Shown here: positions 14,521 through 28,128 of the stretch, piece after piece
Layout of the letters: every line of letters begins with the position of its first letter
How positions within the stretch are numbered: the first letter of the stretch is position 1
From: Rhea pennata
Lineage: Eukaryota; Chordata; Aves; Rheiformes; Rheidae
Direction of reading: 5' to 3'
DNA length: 64,000 nucleotides
Assembly: GCF_028389875.1 (NCBI RefSeq)
Contig: NC_084702.1
Span: 37,943,053 to 38,007,052, forward strand
Translations under genes and position numbers: made by a program
Notes under the pieces: generated by a model
The model's database searches: none
What the model was told of the DNA's origin: nothing
What the model saw: the letters and a program-made list of their open reading frames with translations, nothing else

Positions 14521-17213
14521 GTCCTCTAAGATTTATCAACTAATCAAATACAGGTAACAGACCACAATGTATATCTGGACTTTCTGATTCAGAGGTAAGA
14601 CTAGTGTATAAGGAAATAAGTTTGACTGGCTCCCTCACAGAGTAATAGACTTATCATGTGGATGTTATATTATATGCATGTTATACACAGTGGTCTGCAA
14701 ACTGTAAAAGCTTATAGTGGCATTTGATGTGTGTAAATGTAAGCTCATGATCAGATGGTATGTGACACACTGCACATCTAGGTATGCCTCTAGCGCATTG
14801 CTATTTTTCACTTAATGCAAGAGATGAGCATACCTTTCCAGATAGAATACAGCATCTGTCTCAACATTTTAATATGATTTTCAGTTACCAGATTTTTTTC
14901 CCCAGCACTCATAGTTAAGCAACTGTACACTGCTATATCATTATTTTGGCTGATGAAACAGCAAGGCTTGAGGTCATAATTCACAGCCTGATCTCACTGC
15001 TCTGCAGGTGATGGGCCCTGGAGTCCAGAAAGAGACCATCTCTACTCTTCTCAGTTGTGTTCCAGCAAATACTGCTACTGTTATTATAAAGCAGAACGCA
15101 CATATTTTTCCCTAATATTCTGTCCACATCAAAAGTTACACTATCATTAGTTAAAAAGTACTGAAAGAGTTAAGTATCAGCGTAGGCACACTTTTGTTAA
15201 TAACAACTTTCCTTCCATTTGAAAATGAGATCTCTAATATCTCTTTTGTTATCTCTTAATAAGGCTGCACTCCAAGAAAGCACGTAAGCACATGCTTCCA
15301 TGTTGATTTAGTCAAACGATGTATACGTACACGTAAGTATTTCACTAACTTAGAACTAAGTTTTTACCAACAAGTCCTCTTGTAGTCAGAAATATTTTCT
15401 CCTCGGCTGATACGCAGTTACTCTCATCTCTCTTGTCACACGCGTTCCCACCCTGCAGAAAACAGAGCAAAGCAGCGACCTCCGATTATTATGCATTTCT
15501 ACCAGAGTCTTGGAAACTGGAACAATCGTACGCTACCTCTTTCCCAAGCACCGCTTGCCACCGTCAGTTCTGTCCTGAAATGCTACACACACTGTCTCCC
15601 TCTGGCGATCAATGAGGCCACATGGCAGGAAGCATCTCTGTGCTGCTGTGGTTTGCCTATAGCTGTAGTTTCTCTATTGCTTGCGTTCTACAAGCAGGAT
15701 ACAGTTCGTTTTCTACTTAATGAATAAACGGACAATTGCTTAACAATTTATGACAACTGCTTGCAATAATCATTTTGCCAAGTTTGCTGAAATATGTTCC
15801 TGTAATACTTTAATGCCAGAAGCTGGAGATCATATTAAAGAGCTACACTCTAACAGTTGGGAGTACATTGCACTTGCAATGGCACACAAAAGGCATCTGG
15901 AATACAAAACCCCTTATGATTTTGCAATTACTAAGTTTCACGTGTTTGAACTTATATTTTATATAGTTTACATGTAAAACCTTTCAAAAATTATGTTAAA
16001 TAAAATCCTATACATACCACTAGGAAAAACTTGGCTCCCAGGAGTTTTTTTTCTGAAATATTTACAGAAGTCCCTGAAGCCTTGCACAGTGCATATTCAC
16101 TGCTCTGAAGTCAGATACCATTATTTCTGAGCATGCCATGTTTGACTGACACATGTTCCGCTACAAAAATGGACATGAAGAATACAAAATGCCAGAGAGA
16201 AAACTTATTAATTTAACAGGTAACTGCCATGTTATCTTATATCTATCCTATGTCTTAAAATCTTTTGCTATACATACATCTTTATATATATTAAGGAAGC
16301 AATCTAGAGTTCATCGTCAGGGTAGAAGTGTAAAATCAATTACTGTTAGAAATGGAGTTCTGCTGTTTCTGGACTCCTGTGCTCTCTCTGCTCTCAGAAT
16401 AAATCCACCCTGTTCATATCTGACTTAATAGTCTGACAGACTGTGACTTCCAACAGCTTAAAAAGGTGCTGTTACAGGAGGAGTATGAAGCAGCCTCTTG
16501 GCTGCCAAGCACTTCTCTAAGAGACAGCAACAGAGATCCCCAAGAGACTCAGTTTCTTTGCTTTTAATTTGCACCAAGATCTCCTCTTAGGTCTCTCTCT
16601 GTTGGCTATGGCCTCGTCCCTATTTTAGAAAGGCTGTTCAGAGCAGATAACACATAATGTTAAACATATCTAACTTCTGGCCTAAAATCTTTCTGTTGAA
16701 GTACAGATCTCTCCTCTTTTATTATTAAAAAAGCTGAAAGGGGATAAGTAATACCTCCCTAAGGATGTCTATTGTTTTTCCCCACAGTGTCGGGATTTTT
16801 ACCCAAGAAAACTGGAAATTCTAAAATAGCAAGCATTACTAGTTTTCTAGTGGTGGAAAAAATGGAATTTTATAAACAACATCTCAAAATAAATTGGAGT
16901 ATATATGAGCATTTGATCCCCATATGGGTGTTCTGTCTGTTTAATGCTGCCTCATGAAATATGTGCATATTTTATGTTTGTTGTAAAAGTATGATAAAAA
17001 GCAAAGAAGGAGAATACTTGGCTTTTATTGCTATAGCATGAAAAGGAATTTCTTCTTGTTTCTTCTACTTTGGTCTCTGTTGCTGCAGTTATGCATTTGC
17101 TTAGCTTTACTTATGTGAATACAGCAAAAGTTTCCAGTGTGGATACAGACACTGGAATTTTGAGGGGAAGTTTTCTTTTCAGGTCGTGTCTTTTAATGCT
17201 TTGAAGTACGCTT

Positions 17214-17253
17214 TAAAGCATCTACCTTCAGGTAGAAGTAAAGCATCTACCTT
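17214..17253. repeat. Short direct repeat containing a hairpin
   Basis: TAAAGCATCTACCTT occurs at 17214-17228 and again at 17239-17253. Between them CTACC-TTCA-GGTAG (17222-17235) forms a small inverted repeat. It probably arose by local slippage. Confidence 0.7.
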
Positions 17254-19186
17254 ACTGCCTTTCAGGTCTGTAAAGGCATAGCAGACAGTAATACTGAGAA
17301 CTGAAGAAAATTATCTGCAGTGCTGTAACTGTGTTGATGGCAGTTTTCCATCACAGAATTAGAATTACCCATGAACATGGTTGACTGTTTTCTAACTCCT
17401 TCATAATATAGTGAGAAAATAACTTCAGAGAAATAGCTTAGGAAAGGATACTGGGGAACAGTCACTGATACATGCAAGTACCTTTTAATTGAGAACAGTC
17501 AGTACTTTGAATCCAGAAACACTGGTAATTTATTTTAAAGCAGTCTGTTTAAAATGTTTTCCTACAAACTTATTCCCAGGAAAAATAAGGGATTCACAAA
17601 CGGCAGGCTATGGATTTTGAAGGTGTTTCTTCCTACTGTTATGATTTTATAAAGTTAAAGTACAGTTGTGAACTGTAACATCATCTGCAAGAGCGTGCTC
17701 TAAAGAAAACAAAATGGTATTCTCATTATTAAGCATCTGAGAAAGCATTCACATAAATGCAGCTGCCTCAGCCATTTCCTTTACTTACTGTTTTGAGGTG
17801 TGCATCTTCACTCTGAGATAAAGTTTATTGTCTCCTATAAGGAGAACTGTCAGGCATGAGACTGCAGAAAACAAGACAACTTGGCTGATACACCTGGTGC
17901 TGCCCAGGTAAATAAAGCACCTGAATCGACAAACATGTAACCAGCAATCTGTTGTGTATTGCTAAGTGAAACCTTCTTCAGCAACATCACTGAATCAGCC
18001 TCAGGCAGAAGCAGCAAACAGCAAGCAGTAGAGCATGTGCGCCATAAAATAAGGTCCCAAGAGAGCTAGCAGTAACTCTAACAGATTTGCCAGTTGTATC
18101 TAACAAACATTTTCCTCTAAAATTTAAACAAAAAAGCCCTGTCAACAGCCTGTTTTACACATGCTTTCAGAGTGCAACTCTTTGACTCAAATTATTGGTA
18201 AAGTGGGCTATTGCCTAGGGCACTAGCTGAATAAAAGCAGCATGACTGCAGCTCTGCTGCTACTTTGTGAGTGTCAGGGCAGTGAAAACGGTGGCTAGTG
18301 CTAGGGAGAGGCAGAAGCGCTTAGGGCAGCAGCTGTTGCTGAGGATGCAGCTCTCCTGCCCTCTGTTCCTCCCAAAATCTGGCAGCAGCAGCAAGTATGG
18401 CTTTCAAGAGCCCTCCACCAGTGTTCAGGCAGTGCTGTCATTTCTTTCTACCCTTTTCATGGTAAAAATAACCCATCCCTGCCACTGGGATGACAAAATT
18501 AACTTTTTCCTGTACTGCCCTGTTTACCTTGTTGACATTCCCAGCCTGCTTATTTATCCATGTCTCCAGCAAGGGAATGACAGAACCCACATTTCAGCAA
18601 CAGAGGACTAAGGAAAAAGGGCAGAATATAGAACTAGGATCACTTCCAGGATTGCCATCCGCTCACCCTGCATTTGCCCTTGTAGCTTATATGCACAATG
18701 ACAGCTTCTCTTCACCAAAACAGGCAACTCAGCTTGCTGCTGGATGCTCTCCTTTTTTTCACTAAACTTGGGCCACTCTCAGTAAGTGATCTCTCTCTTC
18801 TATTTCCTTCAGCGCCATCAGCTTGTGTGTGCAATGAAGAAACATTTCACAAAAGATTATTTTCTTTCAGCTCAGGAAGCTGGTACTCAGTGAAAACTGG
18901 GCGGACAGCCCCGTGCTGTTAAGAAGAAATCTTCATCTGGTTTCTTAAGGGACCAGAAATACATTCTAGAAGCTGTCATAACTTAGGCAGGCATTTTCAA
19001 GGCAGCTTAAAAGAGTTACGTGACCTATTAGATTCCTTAGAAAACCCATCCATGGATGTTATTTGGTCAACGTTCTCAGAAAAGAAATGTATCCTTGCTC
19101 TCTGTCAAAAAGACCCCAGCAGTTTTCACATCTCTTAAGTGGATTCTGCCGCAATTGAATCACAGACCCATTAAGAAAGAACAGTC

Positions 19187-19610
19187 TGAAAGGGATCTCA
19201 GGAGGTCATATGAGCTTAACCCCTTGCCCTATGGCATTTCTGACAGTTTCTGGCATCTCATTCCTGACAGTTGCTTCTCTGACCTGTTCTTAAAATCCTC
19301 CAATTACGACTCTTCCACATCTTCCCCCAGGCTATTGATTCCCGAGCTATCATCACTTTTGGAAAGTTTTCTTAACATGTAACCTCCAATCCCTTTGCTA
19401 TAGTTCTATATTCGCTGCTGCTTGTTCTACATACAGCAGACAACGTGCAGAGCTAAAGAGAGGGGCAACTTATTCCAAACTTCTTCTTTAGTTGCATATG
19501 CACTGTAAGGCAGTTACCTTGTCTTCCTCAATCTTCTTTCTTTTGCAGTAAATAACTCATTTTTTCTAGTGCTTCCTTAAAGTTCTGAAAGACCTCTGGC
19601 ACATTTGTGC
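19187..19610 (-). mobile_element. Degenerate CR1 LINE 3' portion
   Basis: On the plus strand the block begins GGGATCTCAGGAGGTCATAT, the reverse complement of the CR1 3' end (ATGACCTCCTGAGGTCCC). It continues with CTGACCTGTTCTTAAAATCC, CAATTACGACTCTTCCACAT and later TTGTCTTCCTCAATCTTC with TTTTTCTAGTGCTTCCTT. These follow in order the known reverse-complement CR1 3' sequence of birds and turtles. The copy is therefore inserted on the minus strand, strongly diverged, with no usable coding frame. Confidence 0.7.
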
Positions 19611-22600
19611 TTCACTGTTTAACATTTTTCTTGAAGCCTGCTGTTGATATCCACAGCTGAGAAAAAAAACATGAAGATTGTCTTACCTCACTAGCAACAC
19701 TTCCCATTTAGATAGCTGGCATAACTATATTGTGTGCTTACATACACAGACACATGTGTGCATGGCACGGCCATAGCTTTTTGCATTGCAGAAATCCTGT
19801 TATTCTTTTCCATTGATTTTGGAGGTTCTGTGCATTACCTGTACATTACCTACATGTCAAATTAATCTCACATCTGCACTTGAAGAAGGATAAACTCCTT
19901 TTAGGCCTCTTCTAGACTTGCATGATACTGTCTTTTCTTGGAGTGGTATTACTGGCTGATGTCAGTATGCAAAAATCTACCTCCGTGTTCTAACAGCCTC
20001 AGGATTTCTCATCAGTTTCCCAAATATACCCAGAATAATTCTTTTCCTTCCTGTTTTACATTGCTTGCCAGTAAGCACACAACCATAACACATACCAGTT
20101 ACAGTGGGAAATGGAGTGGCTGTACAGATGTCAGACAGTACTGTCCATCTTCAGAAAGCAGATGACTTGAATTAGTGTTTACAGCTGTGCATATATGCTA
20201 GACAAAAACAGTTACAAGAGCTTCTACAAGTAGAAGGATCTTTCTAAAGTTACAACAGGAAATGTGCCATAATTACAGAAATGATTCCTATTATATTTTG
20301 TCATTGAGAAACTATTTCATGACAGATACATAAGCCTCGCAGTTTGACACTACTAATGCAGGGACTACACTTTGCACATTCCCTTTTGTCAAATTTCCAT
20401 CAAGCAGGTTTTTAGAAGGTTAAGAAATACATCCGGGGTACTGAGAGCTGAACCTTAGTCTACATACAGACAAGAGCTGTTTCAGTACTAAATCCATTCA
20501 CCAACATACTAATTTGTTCTTAGCACATGATGTAATGGCATTTTTACTTTGCTTTTAACCATGCTGCGTGGCCATATTGCTCTAATGGTAAGTGATGAAA
20601 CACGCAATGAATCAGCTCACATTAAACATATTTTGAGCCAGTAACCATTTTGTTACACATAAATGGATGCTAGAGTACATTTTTACTGTTATGCTGTCAA
20701 TCATATTTTCTTATGCCATTGATCTTCTGTCAGCTTGATGTTACAAGGTTTCTGAATGACTGCTTTGGTGGAATGAATATTAAATCTAAACTGTTTGTCT
20801 AATTTGTCTTCTTCAATTCACTCATACACCAGCTATGCTGAATTACAGTATATTTTATTCATTAGTAACCTAGTGAACCAGCTTCAATCTCTAATTTTTC
20901 TGACTGAGAGCCGAAAAAAAAAGCTTACTAAAATGCTGCCGTGTTACTCAAGTTCTAATGCAAGACAAAGCATAGTCCAGTATCCTGCCGATGAAATGAA
21001 GAGCCATACTCACAATCCTGACACTGCATACATCCACATGCTGTCCACCAAAATGACCCTCCCAATACCTGCAATAAACAAACAAATAAGCCAACTAAGA
21101 AATATGATGCTCCTAGAAAATGATTTTAATTCTTCAAAAGAGAGACTAGCCAGAGATTACCTGAAATTTGGAATTCACTAATAGGCTCTTAAATACTCTA
21201 TAGATCAGCTTTGGTACAGAACCATGGGACAAAGACACAGAAGTCCATGGGACAGAGGGTCACAAAGATTCTTGAATTTGGAGGGGATGAGTGAACACAA
21301 ATTGCCACTCTTTATAAAACTAGTGTCCACAAAAATAGTTAATTAGGGCAGAATCACAATGGTTCACCAACAAATGATTTCACTACTTCATTTCGATCAG
21401 AAATTTCCGAGTGGACTGGGAACAACCCTTTTGGACTAGGACTGTAATCAAAAGGGTTCTTTTGTTCCTGTAAAAAGCTTTGATCAACCACTGTTTTCTG
21501 AAAATGTTCATTGGAAAATCCCTGCTCAGCTCTTCTTCTGAGAAATGCTTATGCTTTGTTGACAGAAGCCTGACTTAGATTCATTGCCAAGATGGATTCG
21601 CCTCAAGGATTATAAACCAAACAGCAGCAGTTATGGCACCTGGATTCTATAGCTACCAAGGGTACAAAAGTAGAGTACACATTTCAGACAGCTGAAAATC
21701 ACAGAATCAGCATTTCTCTTACAGAAATCACAGTGTTACCACCTGTAGGATTTGGGGCCCTAGGTAGGAAATAAACTACAAATTAGGAATGATAAAATCA
21801 GTTTATACAATGTGAGTTCATCTTCTCCAGCGATAAAATCCTCTGGTTTTACATTTCAGGTTTATATCAAGTAGGCCTTTCTCTGGCATTGGCCAGTCCT
21901 GAAACTGCTTATTGCCCCAATATGCTCAGAACTGTGGATAAGAACACGAACGGTATGTGCAGCTCTCCTCAGAACATCTAGGTCTTTCTAGCTGTATTGT
22001 ATTACCCAAGTATCTATGTTTTATTGTATATCTAGCGAGTATCTTTAACCACAAACCCTGAATATCATCTGGCATCCCAATCCCACCTCATTTAATAATA
22101 TCCCATTTGCACAATTTGATTTACCATGCACTGTAAGAGAACAAATATACTCTGCAGAAACCACAACCCAGCACCAAGCAGGTAACTTTTAAATTCCCAA
22201 TGTCCAGAACAACCAATCTCCTCCTTCCAGGATCTGACGATACTTACACCTTAGTCTGTTGCAAATCCTTTCACAGAAGCACTGCTTTATCCCCTGCTGC
22301 AGCTAGCATTACAGATGGCTGTGGTGGGATTTACACGCATCCAGTCAAGTCAAGATCACTGCTTTTACCTTTTTGTCAACTCGGTGACCTTTATGATTCA
22401 AACTGTCCTTCAAGCCTTTGTCCACTGTCTCGTACAAGCCAAAAATTTCACATCAGTCATTTTAAGGGTGCAGTTAACAAGCTAGCCATAGTTGAGGTTA
22501 AGACATTTCAAATATATTGCATATTTGATTTTTTTTAATTGACTATGTCCTTCACAAACCTTTATGTAACCCCCCACTTCTGCCATTCACAAAGTCAGTC

Positions 22601-24124
22601 TCAACACTTTTCGCATTCTCAAAAACACTTTTTACCCATTTATTTTAAGCCTATTCACCAGACACAGGATCTCTCTTTCCCTATGCTCTCTTTCAAAACT
22701 CTGGCAACTGCAGCACGTGTGTCTCTTTTTGCTTTACATTTAGATTTCTCATGCGCACACAGATGATGGGAGGCCCAGTTAAAGGTACTGCTGTTCCTGC
22801 TGACAGATATTTTTGGAGGTTTCATTGTTTCTTTAAACAACACAGCTCAGGTCAGCTAGAGTGCTAAGTTTATTACTTCTATCTCAAAAAACCAAAGCAT
22901 TGCCAAGTGACAGATAAGAACTGCGACTGCAGACGAAAACTCAGAATTACATTTATCTAAGAGCCTGCTTTTCTTACTTCAATTTTTTTCCCCTCATCTC
23001 TCATTTGCCTCCATTTTATCCAGTAGCACTCGGTGTTCATCTGGAGCCTGTAAGCAGGGGTCTGGGGCATTTAGTCATCTTGGTCTATGGCAGTTGCAAG
23101 GTTAAACTTGACATTATTCTGAAGAGTGACCCAAAGAAAGACTGTCCTCTCATTTAATTACAGGTTTCCAAATGTTAAGTAACTCGTCCAAGATAGCTAC
23201 CCAGACTTCCCTGGTAGTCAGTGCAATCAGACCACACTTCTGTAAATGAGGTATCTAAAATAGGGAGGATGAATCACATCAAGGAAGTATCTACCTCTCC
23301 CCACTGGCTAGAGATGAAGCCCAGTGATTAATATTTACACAGCAAAAGTTAGGCAAAAGAACAGAGAAAATGACTCCATTGTATTTCATCAAAATCCTCT
23401 CGGGGCTCCACATTATTTACAACTAGTTCTGTAATTTCAGGAATTTAGTTTGTATAATTTCAGAATTGTGGTATATTTTATATGGGATAAAAATTTTCTT
23501 TGGCCAATCTCCTATGATTTCCCTCTGTTTTATTAGAACAGTTACTGAAGTAAATTCTTATATATTAGGATCTTTCTCATCAAATCACAGTAGTCTTCAA
23601 ATGGAAAGAGATCAATATTATCAAAATCAATCAAGTATAAACATACATATATGGTACAAATAAATATGTCAAGTAAAAATTGCCTAGTAGTCTGCTTTGG
23701 AATCTTGTACTGTATGACAGACCTAACAAATACTGACAGTTACCAGAAACAGAGTTAATCATTTTTTTCCAAAAGGTTCCAAGTGCATTCAATGAAAGGA
23801 TCATGATGACTTTGAGGAAATCAAACTGGGTCTTAATGGACCATGAGGTGATTTGAAAAGTGCTGAGCACATAGCCAATGTTCAGCAAATAACAATAAAT
23901 AGTAACTTAAAATTGCATTTATGCATTTTTTGATTTCTTTACATTTTAAACCTGTTAAATGACCATTAAACATTAAAGAAATTCTTGACCCAACCGATTT
24001 TCTGTACTTAACTCCTGGTGCTGGATACCATCTCACTATCTCCAAAAAGAACACCAAAAAGACCAATAAACCATCTAAAGCTATAGGGAAGAAAGAATGA
24101 AATATGAGAAGTATCTGCATTCAG
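19611..24124. other. Intergenic sequence beyond the SNCAIP 3' end
   Basis: Nothing recognised apart from one inverted repeat. A 128-codon plus-strand frame at 20795-21181 shows no family features or splice context and is treated as chance. Confidence 0.55.
21424..21458. repeat. Inverted repeat, 10-bp arms
   Basis: AACCCTTTTG at 21424-21433 and CAAAAGGGTT at 21449-21458 are exact reverse complements around a 15-base spacer. Confidence 0.8.
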
Positions 24125-24704
24125 TGTGTCCTATTAACACTGTCTTTATTTCCTTTATACAAAAAAATAGAAAAAACAACAGACAAAACATACTAGAAAA
24201 AAAAAAAATCAATGCTTTTGCCTTGGTCTCATTGAGGAGCTGAGCAGGCAGAGTCCTGGCTGATACTTTTACAGTATCTGTCATTGAGAAAGGGAAATAA
24301 AGAAATATGACACTATATCCATGCAATAGAGGAAGTACAAAATGTGTTCAATGGCCCAACAAACATTTTGGAGGGTTGCCTGTGTCATAACAATTTTCAA
24401 ACCATTACTCTTGCTCACCCATGCCTTTACACAGTACAGCTTACAAACAAGTTACATATACACATATATCATAAAAAAGTTTTGTATACGATCTAACTGC
24501 TACAAATTAAGGCATCCTAACAGTTTGCTGTTTTGCTGGTGAGGGGTATGTCTCATATTAGTGTTTTTCAAAAGGATATATCTCGGGCATTTCAAACAAA
24601 GTGAGACATCATGAGATGTGGTTTAGAGGAAGAACTCCTGCAGCTCTGGTTCTTCAGGACTTTGACTGTAAGATTTCTGGCTTTTCCTATTGATGTTATC
24701 ATGC
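24125..24704 (-). CDS. SNCAIP: Inferred last SNCAIP exon: one codon, stop, 3' UTR
   Basis: On the minus strand a pyrimidine tract (24725-24707) ends in CTCTCTAG at 24705. It is followed by GCA TGA (24704-24699). Joined to the phase-0 donor at 31215 this gives RNKT-A-stop. Human synphilin-1 ends KNKAA, so a last exon adding a single Ala is what the family predicts. Only 24704-24699 is coding; the rest is 3' UTR, about 0.57 kb to the first AATAAA on this strand. No other AATAAA lies between. I found this site by looking for an acceptor followed by one codon and a stop, so chance is possible. No transcript evidence was available. Confidence 0.6.
24145..24150 (-). promoter_or_regulatory. SNCAIP: Polyadenylation signal AATAAA for SNCAIP
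   Basis: AATAAA on the minus strand is the first canonical signal downstream of the inferred last-exon stop. A T-rich stretch follows at about 24110-24075 on that strand, as expected for a downstream element, so cleavage would fall near 24125-24130. This depends on the last-exon call. Confidence 0.5.
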
Positions 24705-26892
24705 CTAGAGAGAAAAAGAAGAAAATTACTCATGGTAACAACAACGATATAAAGGGATCTGTCTTGCTTTTATTTACTCTGCTTTATCCAGTTTGCAAAT
24801 TTTGAACTTTGAATTAATCTTCTTCTCTGGGCTTATTTCTCTAGGCATGGTACACATAGTACACATTTCTCAATACTGTAGATTCTTACTAACTTTCTTT
24901 TAGCTACAATTCTGCAATCAAAACTGGAAAACCACCGGAAAGACCAGGAGCTTTGTGAGTGAAATCATGAATCAGGACATTGTCAAAATGTTCTGGTAAT
25001 GGGTAGAATGCACAAAAAATTCCTAGATCCTTTAGCGGAAAGTAACAAAATGATGAAAAGATTCATTACAACTAAGGAGTTGATTTGTAACTGCAAATGA
25101 AGGGAATGAGTGATATGCAGGCCTTAGTTTATATGTCTGCTTAAGTAGAAGATGGTGGCACAGGCAGTAGGAAAAATAGCAAGCAGTAATTCTACTTAAG
25201 CTTTTTTGAGGCAGGGCCTGTATCTCTTTCAACATTGTAATTTAGGTAAAATCTTAATTTAAATCATTAAGATTTTATTAGATACACAGATAAAGATCCT
25301 TCCTCTATATTGTATCTTCATTTCCACATCATGCAATTTTTTAAAAAAATCTACTGTTTGTGACACAAATCTCAGTTTTCCAGTTAAAGTAGAAAAACCA
25401 AATCCTGATCATTTGTAACATCTAAGTTCTCATCTAAGTTTTCCCCAGTTGTTTTCATAAGTCCTTCTTCTGAATCTCCGACCTGTTCCCTAATCTTCCC
25501 TTTCAGTGAAGGATTTTGGAGAAAACATCTAGGCCACAGCAACTTTCAAAATGGTTAAATGTCTTATTTTTAGCTATTACTGCTTAACAGCAAAACTCCT
25601 ACTATACAATCATGGCTAGTTGGTTTGTTGTTGCAAAGGATAGATCTTGCAGGGAGGTTAAAAACCCACAGCAAAGTGTAAGGGGTATGTCTATAAAAAG
25701 CTTGCCTGAAGCTCACATATTTGTGACCCTGATTCTTGTAAACCAGATCGCTTTAATTTATGCCAGTCTACACTCACCACAAATTGCTAAATATCCACAA
25801 AAGACTGATACTTAGTATGTTTAAATAGACTTGTGGTTACTCCAGGATTTAACAGGAGCTGACCTTCTCAGAGACTGTACTTGCAGATCCAAATAAGTGG
25901 GCATGAGGCACCATGAGTGGAGTCTCCTCCACTCATCTCAATTACTGTGGCCTGTACACTGAAAGTAAGCGCAAAAGACAGAATTGAGTTTCATGAGGTA
26001 GAATTGGTAGAAATTAATTAGAGGAAGAAAATCAGGAGCATTTAAATGTTTCCCACAGTAATGTTTTGGCACTTACCATGCATTGCTGTTATCAACATTA
26101 TATTTGAGTGTTAACTGTGGAGCTCTATTAAAGGATGGTTTGTAAGGTTAGGACAATTTCATTAACTATTGGGTTAGCTTAGCTTTGCAGTGCTGCAATA
26201 CATTATGGGTGAGTCCCCATAGCTCTATCCAGGTAGAGGCTGTACTGGCACTCCACACACCCCACTTTGCAGCCCTATAGTTGCACCATGATCTTTAAGA
26301 GAGTTGTTTCTAGCTACTGCAGATATATCTCTAGGTGACAACACAGAACAGACATGTCTTTTACAACTGCCCCCTCTGCCTGTTGACCTGAGGAAAATAC
26401 ATTAGTAATATTACTAATTACTAACCAAATTTCTAGTATCTGGTGCCTGTGCCACCAGATAAGCACTCACCACCTCTTTACACAAGTGGCACTGAAATAT
26501 AATCATAAGAGTTCACAACAGAACTACTATCAATTGTCTGGAACAAGGCCTAAATTATTTTTATATTGATTTTATACTGTACTAGTTTGAATCATTAAAA
26601 TGTTATTAAGAAAAAGATCTTGTTTTCTAGCACACAGATTGAGATCAAAGTTGTAATTTATTCAACACTAGATCTGGCAGTGGAAAATCTGTTACACTAG
26701 ACCCATTTATTATTTTAAGAGTGTCCCCGTTTATTATCTGACAGAATCCTGATGGCAAATTTTGCTGATTGACTCTGAAGTATTAGACATCTTCAGCTGT
26801 TGACAGCTGCAGCTGATACAAGGTTTTGTACTGTTAAGGTGAGTTAGTGCTCACTTTAATGTACTGCAGATCTGAAATGATTTAAAGTGTGG

Positions 26893-26916
26893 GAAAGAAC
26901 AGTTCACTGTTCTTTC
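26893..26916. repeat. Palindrome, 11-bp arms
   Basis: GAAAGAACAGT and ACTGTTCTTTC flank a 2-base centre. The half sites AGAACA and TGTTCT resemble steroid-receptor (glucocorticoid/androgen) half sites, but at the wrong 3-base spacing, so the structure is reported only as a palindrome. Confidence 0.85.
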
Positions 26917-27961
26917 ACTTACATGTAAGATGGAAATAACTACAAACATTTGTTTGGAACTGTAATACACAAGAAACTAGCAAATCTTTCCAAAAGAGGA
27001 AAAAATATCCCAACTCATCCTCTACAGCTCGCTCTTAGCTCTTATAAAAAATACGGTGTATCTAATTTTAAAAGGATACTAGAAAATGTAATATAATTTT
27101 CTACTATTAAGCTGTGAACAATTTGAAAAAGTAAAGTATAAGACCTCAAGGTAAGTATTTTGAATGAAGAAATAAAACAAACAAAAGAAATAGAAGCTGA
27201 ACAAAAAACAGCTGGAATCTGGTGGACAAAAATGTCATTTGATTCCAGGTAGATTTCCTATAATGCTTTCAGATTTCAGAACTTGCTAACAAAATCCCCC
27301 ATATAAGAGTTTGAGTTAAAATAAGTTTGGGACTGTATCCCGTAGTATAACCCATCAATACAATCACCTACAATGATTGTAGATGATTGCAGAAAGCTTC
27401 TTTTTTGAGTAGCTCTGAAATGATAATTACACAGTCTCCCCAGACCATCCAGAGAAAAATTTAGACTGTGTCCAGGGACTTGTAGTGCACATGATGGCAA
27501 TGTTTTTCTAAGTTTCACAGTCTACAGGGCAACCACTCCTTTTGCTCATTCAAAAACCATGAAACAGACTAAAAAGTATCACAAAAGCTGGCTTGGAAAT
27601 TTTGGGAACATTCAGGTCTGTGTTCTGACTTTTGATGACCACAATACATTTTCCATTTTTACGTGAATTTCGGAAATCTAACACTACACTGTGTTGCACA
27701 CTATTTGCTGACTTTTGTCCTAGTAAGAGAACCTCTTCAAGCTGTGCCCTCACTGTATCCAGCGCTCCTTGTTTCCCGTTCCCTTCAGAAAGCCCCAGAC
27801 TGCCCTGCTCAACCCCTTTTCCCCTCTCTTAAAGAAGAAAGAAAGAACAGATCAGGCACATACTTGCTCTTGAGATACTTTCTCTGCCACCACCTATACC
27901 AGTCCTTTCACTTTGGGGACGACTGGCAATTTCCCTTAAACTGACTCTCTCATTTTCCAAG

Positions 27962-28128
27962 TGCTCCACTGTCAGGGGAACACCATGTGGAGGAGCAGGC
28001 TGGGGACATGGTGGTTCAGCTGCGCCTGCCAGCATGGCTAGAATGGCAGGCCCAACCCCGACCCTCATTTTTCCAGCAGGCGATTCTGAAAGCTGCAGCC
28101 AGACCTGCAGTATCTCTTACAACGAGAG
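27962..28128 (+). other. Exon-like island inside SNCAIP's last intron
   Basis: The acceptor-like tract CTCTCTCATTTTCCAAG ends at 27961 and a strong donor-like GTAAGAGG starts at 28129. The 167 bases between are GC-richer than their surroundings. Two plus-strand frames are stop-free, one reading VVQLRLPAWLEWQAQPRPSF, and the minus strand is open as well. This could be an exon of an antisense or long non-coding transcript. The product is not recognised. Confidence 0.2.

Larger units (their letters stand above)
4241..19186. other. Intergenic sequence downstream of SNCAIP
   Basis: No gene was recognised. I looked for exons of SNX2, the downstream neighbour of SNCAIP in human, and saw none. The GC-richer stretch around 7470-7660 has no recognisable frame. 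A palindrome and short repeats are listed separately. The short open frames fit chance. Confidence 0.6.

Noticed and set aside
20795..21181. 128-codon plus-strand frame downstream of SNCAIP
   Set aside because: Low-information AT-rich composition, no splice or initiation context.
1..24000. Exons of SNX2, expected downstream of SNCAIP from human gene order
   Set aside because: No sorting-nexin PX or BAR sequence and no CpG-rich promoter seen.
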